From Fervidobacterium pennivorans (GTDB lineage Bacteria; Thermotogota; Thermotogae; Thermotogales; Fervidobacteriaceae): a stretch of 64,000 nt of DNA. Numbering within the stretch: position 1 is the first letter of the stretch; every line of letters begins with the position of its first letter. The translations under genes were made by a program, and so were the position numbers. Of this stretch, positions 42,820-51,207 are shown piece by piece. The notes under the pieces are model-generated. The model made no database searches, was not told where the DNA came from, and saw only the letters and a list, made by a program, of their open reading frames with translations. The stretch lies in NCBI RefSeq assembly GCF_001644665.1, contig NZ_CP011393.1:1758001-1822000 (forward strand), given 5' to 3'.

Positions 42820-43868
42820 GATAATGTTAACTAAAAGTATTGAAACTTTCCAAAAACCGCATTATCCTTTAAAGAGGGGACACCCCCCAACCATCTCTTG
42901 AAAAAGGAGGTATCCCGGTATGAACAACTCAACGCTCTCTTGTCCTAAATGCGGTTCTACCAGCTTGTACAAAAACGGTCATGACAAATACGGTAACCAA
43001 CAATTCCTTTGCAAACTCTGCCATCATTCTTTCAAACTTTCCCATTCTCACAAACGCAAAAACTTCTCTTTCCCTTATCCCAAATGCACTTCTTGTGGTA
43101 AATCTATGCAAATTTACAAAGTCCGTCGCTCTTTCGTTGTCTTCCGTTGTAGAACCCGTCATACCAAAGATAGAGTACCTTTTAACCTCCCCGAACCAGT
43201 CACTTTTATTCCTGAGAAATTTAAATATTTCCGTTTTCCTATCTACTTCATCTTAAAAGCTTTCGTTTTGTATATGAAACACAATATGTCTTATCGCTCT
43301 CTTGCTCATTCTCTTAATATCAAAGTATCTCATGTCACCATATACAAATGGGTTATTAAATTGTGTACTTTATTCTCTGTACTTTTTCCAACATTTACCA
43401 TCGAAAATGTTTTCTCAGTTCATGCTGATGAAACTGTTCTTGTGTTCAAAGAACAAAAGTACTATGTTTGGCTATTAGTTGATCACGAAACTAACTTAAT
43501 TCTTTGTTGGCATGTCTCAAAGTATCGTGATATGGGACAAGTCAAAGTGTTGCTCGAGAAGTTCTTTGGTAATTCAAAACCTAAAAACATTGAACTTATT
43601 ACTGATGGACTTGGTGCATATGAAAGTGCAGTAAAGCTGTTGTTTAGAAATATCAATCACGTAGTAGTACCGCTCGGTAAAAACATGTGTGAATCTAAGT
43701 TTTCATTACTGAAAGACTTTTTCCGACTCAAGCGAGGGCTGAAGAATACGAAGAATTTAGCGAAATATATTCAAGGATTTTGTGTAGTGAAGAATCTTTG
43801 GAAAATGCACAATGGTAATCTCATTCTTTCACAACTGCATTCTTTCATCACTACAAGTTAACACTATC
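42820..43868 (+). mobile_element. Insertion sequence copy 3 (1049 bp)
   Basis: Same element family. Target duplication TGAGTTCT (42812-42819 and 43869-43876). Inserted between gcvT and gcvPA, 1 nt from the gcvPA SD. It shares the left-end form CCTTTAAAG and CCATCTCTTG with copy 4. The right end of the transposase gene is a few codons shorter than in copies 1 and 2. Confidence 0.95.
42920..43861 (+). CDS. Transposase (copy 3), second zinc ribbon altered
   Basis: 313 residues from ATG 42920 (AAAGGAGGT upstream). The catalytic DDE residues are all present. In the second zinc ribbon the last Cys is lost: FRCRTRHTKD replaces FRCRTCRTKD, although the neighbouring His might substitute. Near the C-terminus HNGNLILSQLHS replaces HNGNINRILSQLHS, a 2-residue loss. 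It may be less active than copies 1 and 2. Confidence 0.9.
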   Translation: MNNSTLSCPKCGSTSLYKNGHDKYGNQQFLCKLCHHSFKLSHSHKRKNFSFPYPKCTSCGKSMQIYKVRRSFVVFRCRTRHTKDRVPFNLPEPVTFIPEKFKYFRFPIYFILKAFVLYMKHNMSYRSLAHSLNIKVSHVTIYKWVIKLCTLFSVLFPTFTIENVFSVHADETVLVFKEQKYYVWLLVDHETNLILCWHVSKYRDMGQVKVLLEKFFGNSKPKNIELITDGLGAYESAVKLLFRNINHVVVPLGKNMCESKFSLLKDFFRLKRGLKNTKNLAKYIQGFCVVKNLWKMHNGNLILSQLHSFITTS

Positions 43869-43894
43869 TGAGTTCTTGCCTGATTTCAAATTAT

Positions 43895-45187
43895 TCACTT
43901 TCGTGACCTCACACTACCACGGTAGAATGGAGTCTTAACAACCGTTCCGTCTACGTATTTGTCTCTTATCAACACTTGAACAATATCCCCAAGTTTGATA
44001 TTCGCATCTGCTAGAGCAAAGGCTATAGGCTTATTCAACGTTGGTGAGAACGTTCCGCTTGTTATGTAACCTATCTTCTGTCCATCTTTATAGACTTCCA
44101 TTCCATGTCTTGGGACAAGCTTTGATTCAAATGTCAACCCTCTGAGTCTTCTTTTTAGGCCCTCTTCTTTTTGTTTTAGCAGTGCTTCCTTACCGTAGAA
44201 ATCACCTTTTTCAAACTTCACTGCCCATGAAATGCCCGCCTCAAGCGGAGTTACCGTGTCATCCATATCGTTCCCGTACAATAAAAGTCCTGCTTCAAGC
44301 CTAAGAACGTCCCTAGCACCCAAACCCGCCGGTTTTATGCCAATCTCAAGTAACTTACGCCAAACAAAAGGTGTTTCGTTAGCAGGCAGGTAGAGCTCAA
44401 AACCATCTTCGCCTGTGTAGCCAGTTCGTGAGATAATACCTTTCACTCCAAATATTTCACCTTCTGCGAAGGAGTAATATCCTATATCTTCGAGATTCAG
44501 ATTTGTATGTGGCTGGAGCTTTTCTTGAGCCTTTGGACCCTGGACGGCAATCAAACCTGTCTCGTCCGATATGTCCTTAAGGGTGATGTTGAATTTCTGT
44601 GCCAGGTTTGACAAGTGATTGAAATCTTTCGTTATATTTGCTGCGTTTACTACAAACATTACCTTCTCAGGTGCAATTTTGTACACAAGTAAATCATCTA
44701 CGAATCCACCATTTTCATTACACATTGCTGTATAGATGACATCTCCAAATCCAATCGAACCAAAATCATTAGTTACTACATAATTTGCAAAGTTTATAGC
44801 ATCTGGTCCTTCACACAAAAATTCTCCCATGTGAGACACATCAAACATTCCAACTTCTTTTCTTACCATGTTTACCTCAGCAACGATTCCCTCGTATTGC
44901 AACGGCATGTAATAGCCTGCAAATTCTACCATCTTTGCTCCTAACTTTACGTGGTCTTCATAGAGTGGTGTGTATTTCACCTTGGTTCCCTCCTTTTGAA
45001 TTAGATTACAAGCTTCTTCGTAGTACTCCTCAGGCACTAATACCTCGCATTGAGCACTACTTCCAAAAATTGGATGCACGAAAACATCCGTTTTTTGGAC
45101 AATTACCGGAATACCATATGCCTCTAAAAACTTCTCGACAAGTTTCGCTTCTACTTCTCCTATTGTACTTTTGATTATTTTCCACAT
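43895..45187 (-). CDS. gcvT: DUF2007 domain fused in frame to aminomethyltransferase GcvT
   Basis: One open frame of 430 residues. Residues about 70-430 are GcvT, the T-protein that takes the methylene group to tetrahydrofolate: TPLYEDHVKLGAKMVEFAGY, VGMFDVSHMGEF, RTGYTGEDGFELYLP and LGARDVLRLEAGLLLYGNDM. Residues 1-65 look like a DUF2007 domain (EAKLVEKFLEAYGIPVIVQ ... EVLVPEEYYEEACNLIQ), normally a stand-alone roughly 70-aa protein. Exactly at the join lies a full SD GGAGGG and a GTG (44980) from which a normal 361-aa GcvT would start. Both a fusion and a free GcvT may be made. No gcvH is present here, and IS copy 3 follows. Confidence 0.9.
   Translation of the reverse strand: MWKIIKSTIGEVEAKLVEKFLEAYGIPVIVQKTDVFVHPIFGSSAQCEVLVPEEYYEEACNLIQKEGTKVKYTPLYEDHVKLGAKMVEFAGYYMPLQYEGIVAEVNMVRKEVGMFDVSHMGEFLCEGPDAINFANYVVTNDFGSIGFGDVIYTAMCNENGGFVDDLLVYKIAPEKVMFVVNAANITKDFNHLSNLAQKFNITLKDISDETGLIAVQGPKAQEKLQPHTNLNLEDIGYYSFAEGEIFGVKGIISRTGYTGEDGFELYLPANETPFVWRKLLEIGIKPAGLGARDVLRLEAGLLLYGNDMDDTVTPLEAGISWAVKFEKGDFYGKEALLKQKEEGLKRRLRGLTFESKLVPRHGMEVYKDGQKIGYITSGTFSPTLNKPIAFALADANIKLGDIVQVLIRDKYVDGTVVKTPFYRGSVRSRK
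44978..44993 (-). promoter_or_regulatory. Internal SD and start codon of gcvT inside the fusion frame
   Basis: GGAGGG (44988-44993) and GTG (44978-44980), 7-nt spacing, are positioned where family GcvT proteins begin (KYTPLYEDH). This decides the start of a free GcvT of 361 residues. Confidence 0.75.
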
Positions 45188-45269
45188 GACTTATACCATC
45201 TCCAAAACAGATTTAATCTTCTCTTCAAAATCTATTTTATTTTGCAATTGCAAGTTTTTCAAAACACCT

Positions 45270-46580
45270 TTATTCTTCCCAGTAACGTTTAGGAACGATT
45301 TTTAAGTGTGAAGCGTCTTTTTTGTATCGTCCCACCTTCGCACACGGTCTTCCGTTAACTTCCACAATGTCTGCGGTTATATCTATTTTCTTCTTCAAAA
45401 GTTTCGAACCAACCCCATAGACATCCACAGGAACTCCTAATGACTCGAAGAGTTTTATTTTTTCCTCGTCGAACCCGCCCGAAACAACTATCTTCAAATC
45501 CTTTAACCCAACCCTATCGAATTCATTTCTTGCTTTCCAAACAAGCTCAGGGCACACACCAAACGATTGAGGACCAATTGGAGTAACGGATTTGTCTCTT
45601 AGATTACCCGATGTGTCAAATCTAACTCCCCAGATTTTGTTCTTGCCCGGTCCTATTATCGGTGATGGATCCGTTTCTCCAAGGATAAATGGTTTCCTCA
45701 TCACGTGTTCGTAATGTTTTTTAACAACCCTGAACGTTGTCCCGATAACATCGTTGTCCCAGTCTACAAGAACTATCCTGTTCACATTTTCGGGCATGTA
45801 TTTGTCAAACGCAATAGCCGCATCTTCAGTGCTACCATCGTATGCTGCAATTAATGCGTGCGGTATAGTTCCCATGGATTCAACACCCCAGTAATCCGCA
45901 TTCGCATCGGTTGATACACCAAACGCACCTGCCTTCAGCGCCGCGTATCCATCCGTTGCTTGTACCCAATAATGGTCAAAACGAGCACTAAAGAAAAGTA
46001 TGGGCTTACCGTTTGCTGCTTCAACAACTTTTTTGACAGCAGTTGCTGTACTCGTTGCGCGGGCTATAACTCCGAGTAAGACAGTTTCTAAGTAACCAAA
46101 GTAGACAGGGTCACCCTCAATAGTCATCAGTGGCTCACCTTCAGGAACAAATTCCCCATCGTAAACTGCTCGGACTTCTATCTCATTCCACTTATCAACC
46201 CAAAGGTCGTTCAATTTCAGTCTGATGTCCCATTTTTTTCTTGTAAGTTCAACAATCTCTTCCACATTCCCTTCAACAGACAAGCTTTGCATCGCTTTGT
46301 CCAGGCTGAGTATTTCGTTGTAAAGTTCTTTTGCTTTTTCTTCATCCTTGTAATAACCTGTACAATACCTAAGGATAGCCAACGCTTCGTCAACTCCACA
46401 AACTATCGCGTTGTCACGTGGAAAGAATTGGTAATACACTCTCGGATGTCTGTTGTCTTTTTTCAAAACCTCAACGTATCTAGTGAAGTATTTATCCGAA
46501 TAATATCCCATCCTTATTCTATCTATAGGCACCTTAAAAACCTTGGGATGTAATCTTTTAAAATTTTTATTCTCACTCAT
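45270..46580 (-). CDS. pncB: Nicotinate phosphoribosyltransferase
   Basis: A 436-residue NAPRTase that joins nicotinate and PRPP to nicotinate mononucleotide in NAD salvage. MGYYSDKYFTRYVEVL, FFSARFDHYWVQATDGYAAL, ESMGTIPHALIAAY, LVDWDNDVIGTTFRV, GVRFDTSGNLRDKSV and ISGGFDEEKI-like VVSGGFDEEKIKLFE are all typical of the longer archaeal/Thermotoga-type enzyme. SD AAAGGAGG precedes the ATG. It lies 4 nt downstream of the radical SAM gene and 82 nt before the DUF2007-gcvT frame. Confidence 0.92.
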   Translation of the reverse strand: MSENKNFKRLHPKVFKVPIDRIRMGYYSDKYFTRYVEVLKKDNRHPRVYYQFFPRDNAIVCGVDEALAILRYCTGYYKDEEKAKELYNEILSLDKAMQSLSVEGNVEEIVELTRKKWDIRLKLNDLWVDKWNEIEVRAVYDGEFVPEGEPLMTIEGDPVYFGYLETVLLGVIARATSTATAVKKVVEAANGKPILFFSARFDHYWVQATDGYAALKAGAFGVSTDANADYWGVESMGTIPHALIAAYDGSTEDAAIAFDKYMPENVNRIVLVDWDNDVIGTTFRVVKKHYEHVMRKPFILGETDPSPIIGPGKNKIWGVRFDTSGNLRDKSVTPIGPQSFGVCPELVWKARNEFDRVGLKDLKIVVSGGFDEEKIKLFESLGVPVDVYGVGSKLLKKKIDITADIVEVNGRPCAKVGRYKKDASHLKIVPKRYWEE

Positions 46581-46584
46581 CGTC

Positions 46585-48378
46585 TTACCTCCTTTTCAGT
46601 GTATTACTTACTTTGTAATCAATGCAGACTCTGCATAACGTGCAACGCGCACGACAATCTATGGTAGTCTCGCCTGAGAAGTATTTCTGGTACTCACTCC
46701 AAAGGAAGTTTTTATCAACTCCGCTATCAAGATGGTCCCAAGGAAAATCTTCTAATCCATAAGGTCCCGTATAGCGCGATATATCTATTTCTTGAAAAAG
46801 TTTTGACCATTTTTCGTACGAGAAATATTCACCCCATTCATCATAGTACCCAATTTTATATGCCTTTTCAATGACTGGGAAGAGTAATCTATCACCACGA
46901 GAGAGTATACCCTCAACGAAACTTTTTTTCCCGTCGTTAATGTCCAATTTTCCGAATTTTTTGTACGGATTCAATATGTCTTTCACGATGTCCATGTATT
47001 CTGGCGGTTGGAGTTTTGCAAACTGGAATGCCGTGTGTGGTTTTGGAATAAGCAGGTTTATCGATGCTGTTATGTCCATGAACCCGACTTTCTTGATAGC
47101 CTTTACAAGTTCACCTATTTCTCTTATATCTTCTTCAGTTTCATCTGGAAAACCAACCATGAAGTACAGTTTTATCCTCCTCCAACCTGCTTTTTTAGCT
47201 GCTTGAGCGGTTTTTAATATTTCTTCGTATGAGATTTGCTTGTTTATCGCATCTCTCATCCTCTGACTTCCAGCTTCCGGTGCAAAAGTTAGACCCGTTT
47301 TCCGAATTGTGGAAATTTTCTCAGCCAATTGTATATTGAAAGCATCAACACGAGTCGATGGTATCGAGAGCGATATTTTCTTATCTTTTACGTACGGAAG
47401 AAATTCGTCGACTAATTCGTTAATCTGAGAGTGGTCCAACGCAGAAAGTGATAATAGTGAAATTTCGTCATACCCTGTACTTTCTATTAGCTTTTTTGCA
47501 ATCTCAACAACTGTATTGGCGCTTCTTTCCCTCACAGGTCTATACACATATCCAGCATGACAAAACCTACATCCACGAGTGCAACCCCTGCTGATTTCTA
47601 CAACAACCCTATCATGAACACTCTCAACATGCGGAACTATTTTTCTCTCAAAATGTTTTGCAGTATCCAAGTCCTTCAGTATGTTCCTCTTGACTTTCGC
47701 TGGCACAAAATCGTATTTTGGTATAACCTTTCGACCAGTGTATGAATAAAAGATAGGGACGTAAATTCCTTCAATCTTTGCAAGTTCTTTTAGGCGCGAT
47801 TCTCTGTCGAGCCCTTTTGTTTCTTTTACTACTCTCAAAAAATCTTTAAAATGCACTTCTCCATCACCTAAGTAGATAGCATCAAATGCTTCAGCAATTG
47901 GTTCACAGTTAAACGCTACGGGTCCGCCACCAACAACTATTGGGTCATTATCCCTTCTATCGTAGCAACGAATAGGAATACGAGAAAGCTCTAATAATTT
48001 GAGCACATTTGTGTAAGATAATTCGTATTCAAGAGAAATTCCAAGCACGTCCATTTCATAAATAGGAGTTTTGGTTTCAAGTGTAAAGAGTGGGATGTCG
48101 TAGGCTTCCATTTTTTCAATCATATCGGTCCAAGGTAGGAATGTCCGTTCTGCGTAAACAAAGTCCAGTTCGTTCGCAAGCCAATATAGTATTTCAAGTC
48201 CATAGTGTGACATTCCAACTTCGTAGACATCCGGAAAAGCTAAAGCGACACGGAGAGTATCCTTTTTAATTTCTTTAACCACAGCGTTGTATTCTCCACC
48301 AATGTATCGTGCAGGCTTAGAGACGGTGTTTAAATGTTCAGAAAGAAATCTAAGAATTTTATTATTCAAACGTACCAC
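46585..48378 (-). CDS. B12-binding-like radical SAM protein, TIGR03960 type
   Basis: A 597-residue protein. The N-terminal half has a cobalamin-binding-like fold (VALAFPDVYEVGMSHYGLEI, DVLGISLEYELSYTNVLKLL, IVVGGGPVAFNCEPIAEAFD). The radical SAM CxxxCxxC is SRGCTRGCRFCHAGYVYRP (about residue 270). The C-terminal stretch DCRARCTLCRVC provides further Cys. This matches the uncharacterised TIGR03960 family, often paired with a TIGR03936/DUF2344 protein. No such partner is next to it here. GTG start with GGAGG 6 nt upstream. Reaction unknown. Confidence 0.87.
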   Translation of the reverse strand: MVRLNNKILRFLSEHLNTVSKPARYIGGEYNAVVKEIKKDTLRVALAFPDVYEVGMSHYGLEILYWLANELDFVYAERTFLPWTDMIEKMEAYDIPLFTLETKTPIYEMDVLGISLEYELSYTNVLKLLELSRIPIRCYDRRDNDPIVVGGGPVAFNCEPIAEAFDAIYLGDGEVHFKDFLRVVKETKGLDRESRLKELAKIEGIYVPIFYSYTGRKVIPKYDFVPAKVKRNILKDLDTAKHFERKIVPHVESVHDRVVVEISRGCTRGCRFCHAGYVYRPVRERSANTVVEIAKKLIESTGYDEISLLSLSALDHSQINELVDEFLPYVKDKKISLSIPSTRVDAFNIQLAEKISTIRKTGLTFAPEAGSQRMRDAINKQISYEEILKTAQAAKKAGWRRIKLYFMVGFPDETEEDIREIGELVKAIKKVGFMDITASINLLIPKPHTAFQFAKLQPPEYMDIVKDILNPYKKFGKLDINDGKKSFVEGILSRGDRLLFPVIEKAYKIGYYDEWGEYFSYEKWSKLFQEIDISRYTGPYGLEDFPWDHLDSGVDKNFLWSEYQKYFSGETTIDCRARCTLCRVCIDYKVSNTLKRR

Positions 48379-48396
48379 GATATACCTCCTGTAAGC

Positions 48397-49530
48397 TCAA
48401 TCTATTTGATAACTAAAGGATATAGAAATCTTCGCCACACCGGACACATTTAGCTCGACCTCGGCGTAATCTGCCGACTGTTTGATAATAGTCCCTGACG
48501 TGATAGAGAGGTTTGAAATACCTTTTGCTTGTATAACGATCTTTGCGAGTCCATACCCTTTTAAATTTAAGTCTCCGGTTATATAAACCCTTCCACCGAC
48601 TTTTGCCGATCTACTGAGTGTCCAAGAATGAAAAACCTGCCAGCTCTTTGAAATAAAGACACTTCCTTCTTTGTTCAAATCGGGCATTTGTGCAACTCCA
48701 ATGGGAACAATATAGCCAAGGATATTACCGTAAACATACAACTCTCCAGCGGGGAGTTCTTCGCCTGTTTTCAGCTCAACAACGTAATCGGCGGGTTGCC
48801 AGTCGTAACTATAATTGTAAGCTAAATATATCCTATTGACATCCTTTCTAACTACTTTGGTGGTCTTATTTTTGATATTAATACCCTTATCCAAGCCTAC
48901 CATGTTTCCCAAGATGAAAATCTTTCTACCAGCTGAAGTTGTTTCGACCGCTCCTGCTGACTGAGCTAGGGACATTTTGCTAAAAGTCGTTGCTCTGGTT
49001 TCCTCTGGAGCTGTTGACAGAATTACAAACGCCTTTTCGATAGGTGCTCTGAGCTCAAAAAACTGTTCAAGTGTGTCTTCTTTTAAACTGTAGTATATCC
49101 TGTATGAACCCGGAATTCTGAAAAGCACATCCGACTTTTCACTAAGCCTTAGAACATTTTCAGTTTTTCCTTTTTCAAGCACCCTTGCAAGTCCAAAAGC
49201 GGTATTTGTGAACATATCTCCTGTCTCAGAAATAAGATAATTTTCCAGTATCTTGTAAGTTCCAAGCGGTAATGTTGTAGGCAGTTCGTATTTTGTTTTG
49301 GTTACCTTCGATTCAACGTACCATTTCGATGCCGATGTGTGTAAAACCTGCCAGTTCTCTGGGATAACGAAACCATCTGCGACATCTTTGACCAACCAAC
49401 CATATGAATTGAATAAGACAAGCACATCAGCAAATAGATTGGCTGAGAATACGACCAGCATAACTAACATAATTAACAAGGTTAACAAGAATCTCGATAC
49501 TTTTCGAGAGATCAAAAATCTTTGGATCAT
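48397..49530 (-). CDS. Secreted protein of unknown function with a repeated motif
   Basis: About 377 residues starting with a signal peptide or anchor (FLLTLLIMLVMLVVFSANLFA). The rest is beta-rich and probably outside the cytoplasmic membrane. A motif recurs: IPENWQVLHTSASKWYVE near residue 60 and ISKSWQVFHSWTLSRSAK near residue 310, suggesting an internal duplication. RIYLAYNYSYDWQPADY ... LPAGELYVYG resembles DUF4139-type sequences, which is only a weak hint. ATG 49530 is preferred (GGTGGT 5 nt upstream) over GTG 49563. It follows rhomboid after about 180 nt and precedes the TIGR03960 gene. Confidence 0.7.
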   Translation of the reverse strand: MIQRFLISRKVSRFLLTLLIMLVMLVVFSANLFADVLVLFNSYGWLVKDVADGFVIPENWQVLHTSASKWYVESKVTKTKYELPTTLPLGTYKILENYLISETGDMFTNTAFGLARVLEKGKTENVLRLSEKSDVLFRIPGSYRIYYSLKEDTLEQFFELRAPIEKAFVILSTAPEETRATTFSKMSLAQSAGAVETTSAGRKIFILGNMVGLDKGINIKNKTTKVVRKDVNRIYLAYNYSYDWQPADYVVELKTGEELPAGELYVYGNILGYIVPIGVAQMPDLNKEGSVFISKSWQVFHSWTLSRSAKVGGRVYITGDLNLKGYGLAKIVIQAKGISNLSITSGTIIKQSADYAEVELNVSGVAKISISFSYQID

Positions 49531-49707
49531 ACCAGACCACCCTTTCCTTTTAGCGTTCTTCACGCCATATACAAACTATGTGCCCGAAACCTTATTAATC
49601 ATGATAATTGAACTCAATGTAGATATTTTCTTCTCCTTCAAATTTCAGCTCTAATTCCACCTTTTGGAAATGTGAAGTGGAGCCCCGTCAAATGAATTAA
49701 TGAGACG

Positions 49708-50409
49708 TTATAGAATTAATAACACATTAGAGTATATCAACATTACAAAACTTACTCCAACGAGCATCAAAAGCAAAATTGCTATTACTTTCCAAAATCT
49801 CTCAGAACGATACGATGAATAAATAGGAAGCGTGTATCCAAGGAGCATACCTGAGAGTAACCCACCTATATGTGCCGCGTTGTTTATACCGGAACCTGGG
49901 ATAAATCCAAGTGCGACATTCAATATTATCATCGGTAGCAGAGCGCTCCCCGTTATCGGTTTCAAAAAGAAAGGTGTATCTTTTCTAAAACCAGATGCAA
50001 AGAGAGCCCCGACCAATCCAAAGATAGCACCGCTTGCACCTACAGACATTGAATCATGGTAGAAAAAGTGTGTAGCTATATTACCCGCTATACCGGTTAA
50101 AATAAAATAGGAGAGGAAACGGTATGTACCGTAAATCCCCTCCGCATAGCTACCGAGTATGTAAAGAGCATACATATTGAACGCTAAGTGCAAAAAACCG
50201 CCATGCATGAACATTGCTGTTACGATTCTCCACCACTCACCTTGGTCAACTAATGGACCATATTGTGCACCGAACAAGAGATAAGCACTCTCACCAATTC
50301 CAAAAAACGTTTGAGCAATGTAAAATGCAAGCAAGATTATGGAATCTACCAGTATGATATACATGTATAGCTGCCTTCGTGAAGCTATTTTATCGAGAAA
50401 TCTGAACAT
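49708..50409 (-). CDS. Rhomboid-family intramembrane serine protease
   Basis: About 233 residues with six or more hydrophobic helices. The family motifs are clear: GEWWRIVTAMFMHGGFLHLAFNM (loop L1 and TM2), the nucleophile in SVGASGAIFGLVGAL, and the catalytic His in NNAAHIGGLLSGMLLG. Rhomboids cleave membrane protein substrates within the bilayer. ATG 50409 is chosen because CGGAGGAG precedes it by 4 nt; the frame to 50457 would run into ybaB. Substrate unknown. Confidence 0.92.
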   Translation of the reverse strand: MFRFLDKIASRRQLYMYIILVDSIILLAFYIAQTFFGIGESAYLLFGAQYGPLVDQGEWWRIVTAMFMHGGFLHLAFNMYALYILGSYAEGIYGTYRFLSYFILTGIAGNIATHFFYHDSMSVGASGAIFGLVGALFASGFRKDTPFFLKPITGSALLPMIILNVALGFIPGSGINNAAHIGGLLSGMLLGYTLPIYSSYRSERFWKVIAILLLMLVGVSFVMLIYSNVLLIL

Positions 50410-50431
50410 ACTACTCCTCCGATAGATGAGA

Positions 50432-50794
50432 TTAAGCCAGTGGATTGTATTTCGCAATTATCTCGTTTGTTTTTTCTTCTCTTATACTTTCGACTTTTTG
50501 CCATACTTCGCTCATAGCTGTTTTGAGCATATCGTTGAACATTTCCAAATCATCTAACAAATCCTTATCGTATACGATGTCCCGTATTTGCCTATCACAC
50601 GTTGCCACAATTTTGAGTGCACCACCACCGACTTCGACCTCTACCTGTTCTTGTGCGAATGACTCTTCCAAGTTTTTAAGTTCTTCCTCCATCTTCATCT
50701 GTAGCCTCTGAAGTTCCGCAAAGTTTTTTGGAATTCCTGGTGTACCTCCGCCACCACCAAGGTTTCTTCCACCAAAACTTTTCAACTTTTTCAT
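50432..50794 (-). CDS. YbaB/EbfC family nucleoid-associated protein
   Basis: A 120-residue YbaB/EbfC protein, a small dimeric DNA-binding factor often encoded with dnaX and recR. Typical sequence: LQRLQMKMEEELKNLEESFAQE, VEVGGGALKIVATCDRQI and DDLEMFNDMLKTAMSEVWQK. The N-terminus (KSFGGRNLGGGGGTPGIP) is longer and Gly-rich. SD GGAGG (50803-50807) is 8 nt upstream. The truncated IS copy 4 lies 4 nt beyond that SD. dnaX and recR are absent here. Confidence 0.92.
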   Translation of the reverse strand: MKKLKSFGGRNLGGGGGTPGIPKNFAELQRLQMKMEEELKNLEESFAQEQVEVEVGGGALKIVATCDRQIRDIVYDKDLLDDLEMFNDMLKTAMSEVWQKVESIREEKTNEIIAKYNPLA

Positions 50795-50819
50795 GCTGTT
50801 ATCCTCCTTTTTGTGATTT

Positions 50820-51207
50820 GATAATGTTAACTAAAAGTATTGAAACTTTCCAAAAACCGCATTATCCTTTAAAGAGGGGACACCCCCCAACCATCTCTTG
50901 ACAAAGGAGGTATCCCGATATGAACAACTCAACGCTCTCTTGTCCAAAATGCGGTTCTACCAGCTTGTACAAAAACGGTCATGACAAATACGGTAACCAA
51001 CAATTCCTTTGCAAACTCTGCCATCATTCCTTCAAACTTTCCCATTCTCACAAACGCAAAAACTTCTCTTTCCATTATCCCAAATGCACTTCTTGTGGTA
51101 GGTCTAAGGCTTTTGTGTAGTGAAGAATCTTTGGAAAACGCACAATGGTAATATCAATCTCATTCTTTCACACTTACACTCTTTCATCACTACAAGTTAA
51201 CACTATC
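50820..51207 (+). mobile_element. Internally deleted IS copy 4 (388 bp, MITE-like)
   Basis: Both terminal repeats are present with an exact 8-bp target duplication TGTGATTT (50812-50819 and 51208-51215), but about 0.66 kb of the transposase gene is missing. The breakpoint is near 51100-51110, where TGGTAGGTCTA joins AGGCTTTTGTGTAG. The left half is closest to copy 3. The element can move only with transposase supplied by another copy. It sits between apbE and ybaB. Confidence 0.93.
50920..51120 (+). pseudogene. Truncated transposase fragment in IS copy 4
   Basis: A 66-codon frame from ATG 50920 with the usual SD. It keeps the first zinc ribbon (CPKC/CKLC) and the first half of the second (CTSCG), then runs out as RSKAFV-stop after the deletion. 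The whole DDE domain is absent. If expressed it could only bind DNA. Confidence 0.9.

Noticed and set aside
49604-49669. Short minus-strand frame of about 22 codons (ELKFEGEENIYIEFNYHD-like)
   Set aside because: The composition looks coding-like, but there is no SD, it is very short, and a stop lies just upstream. It could be a gene remnant between rhomboid and the secreted protein, but cannot be supported.
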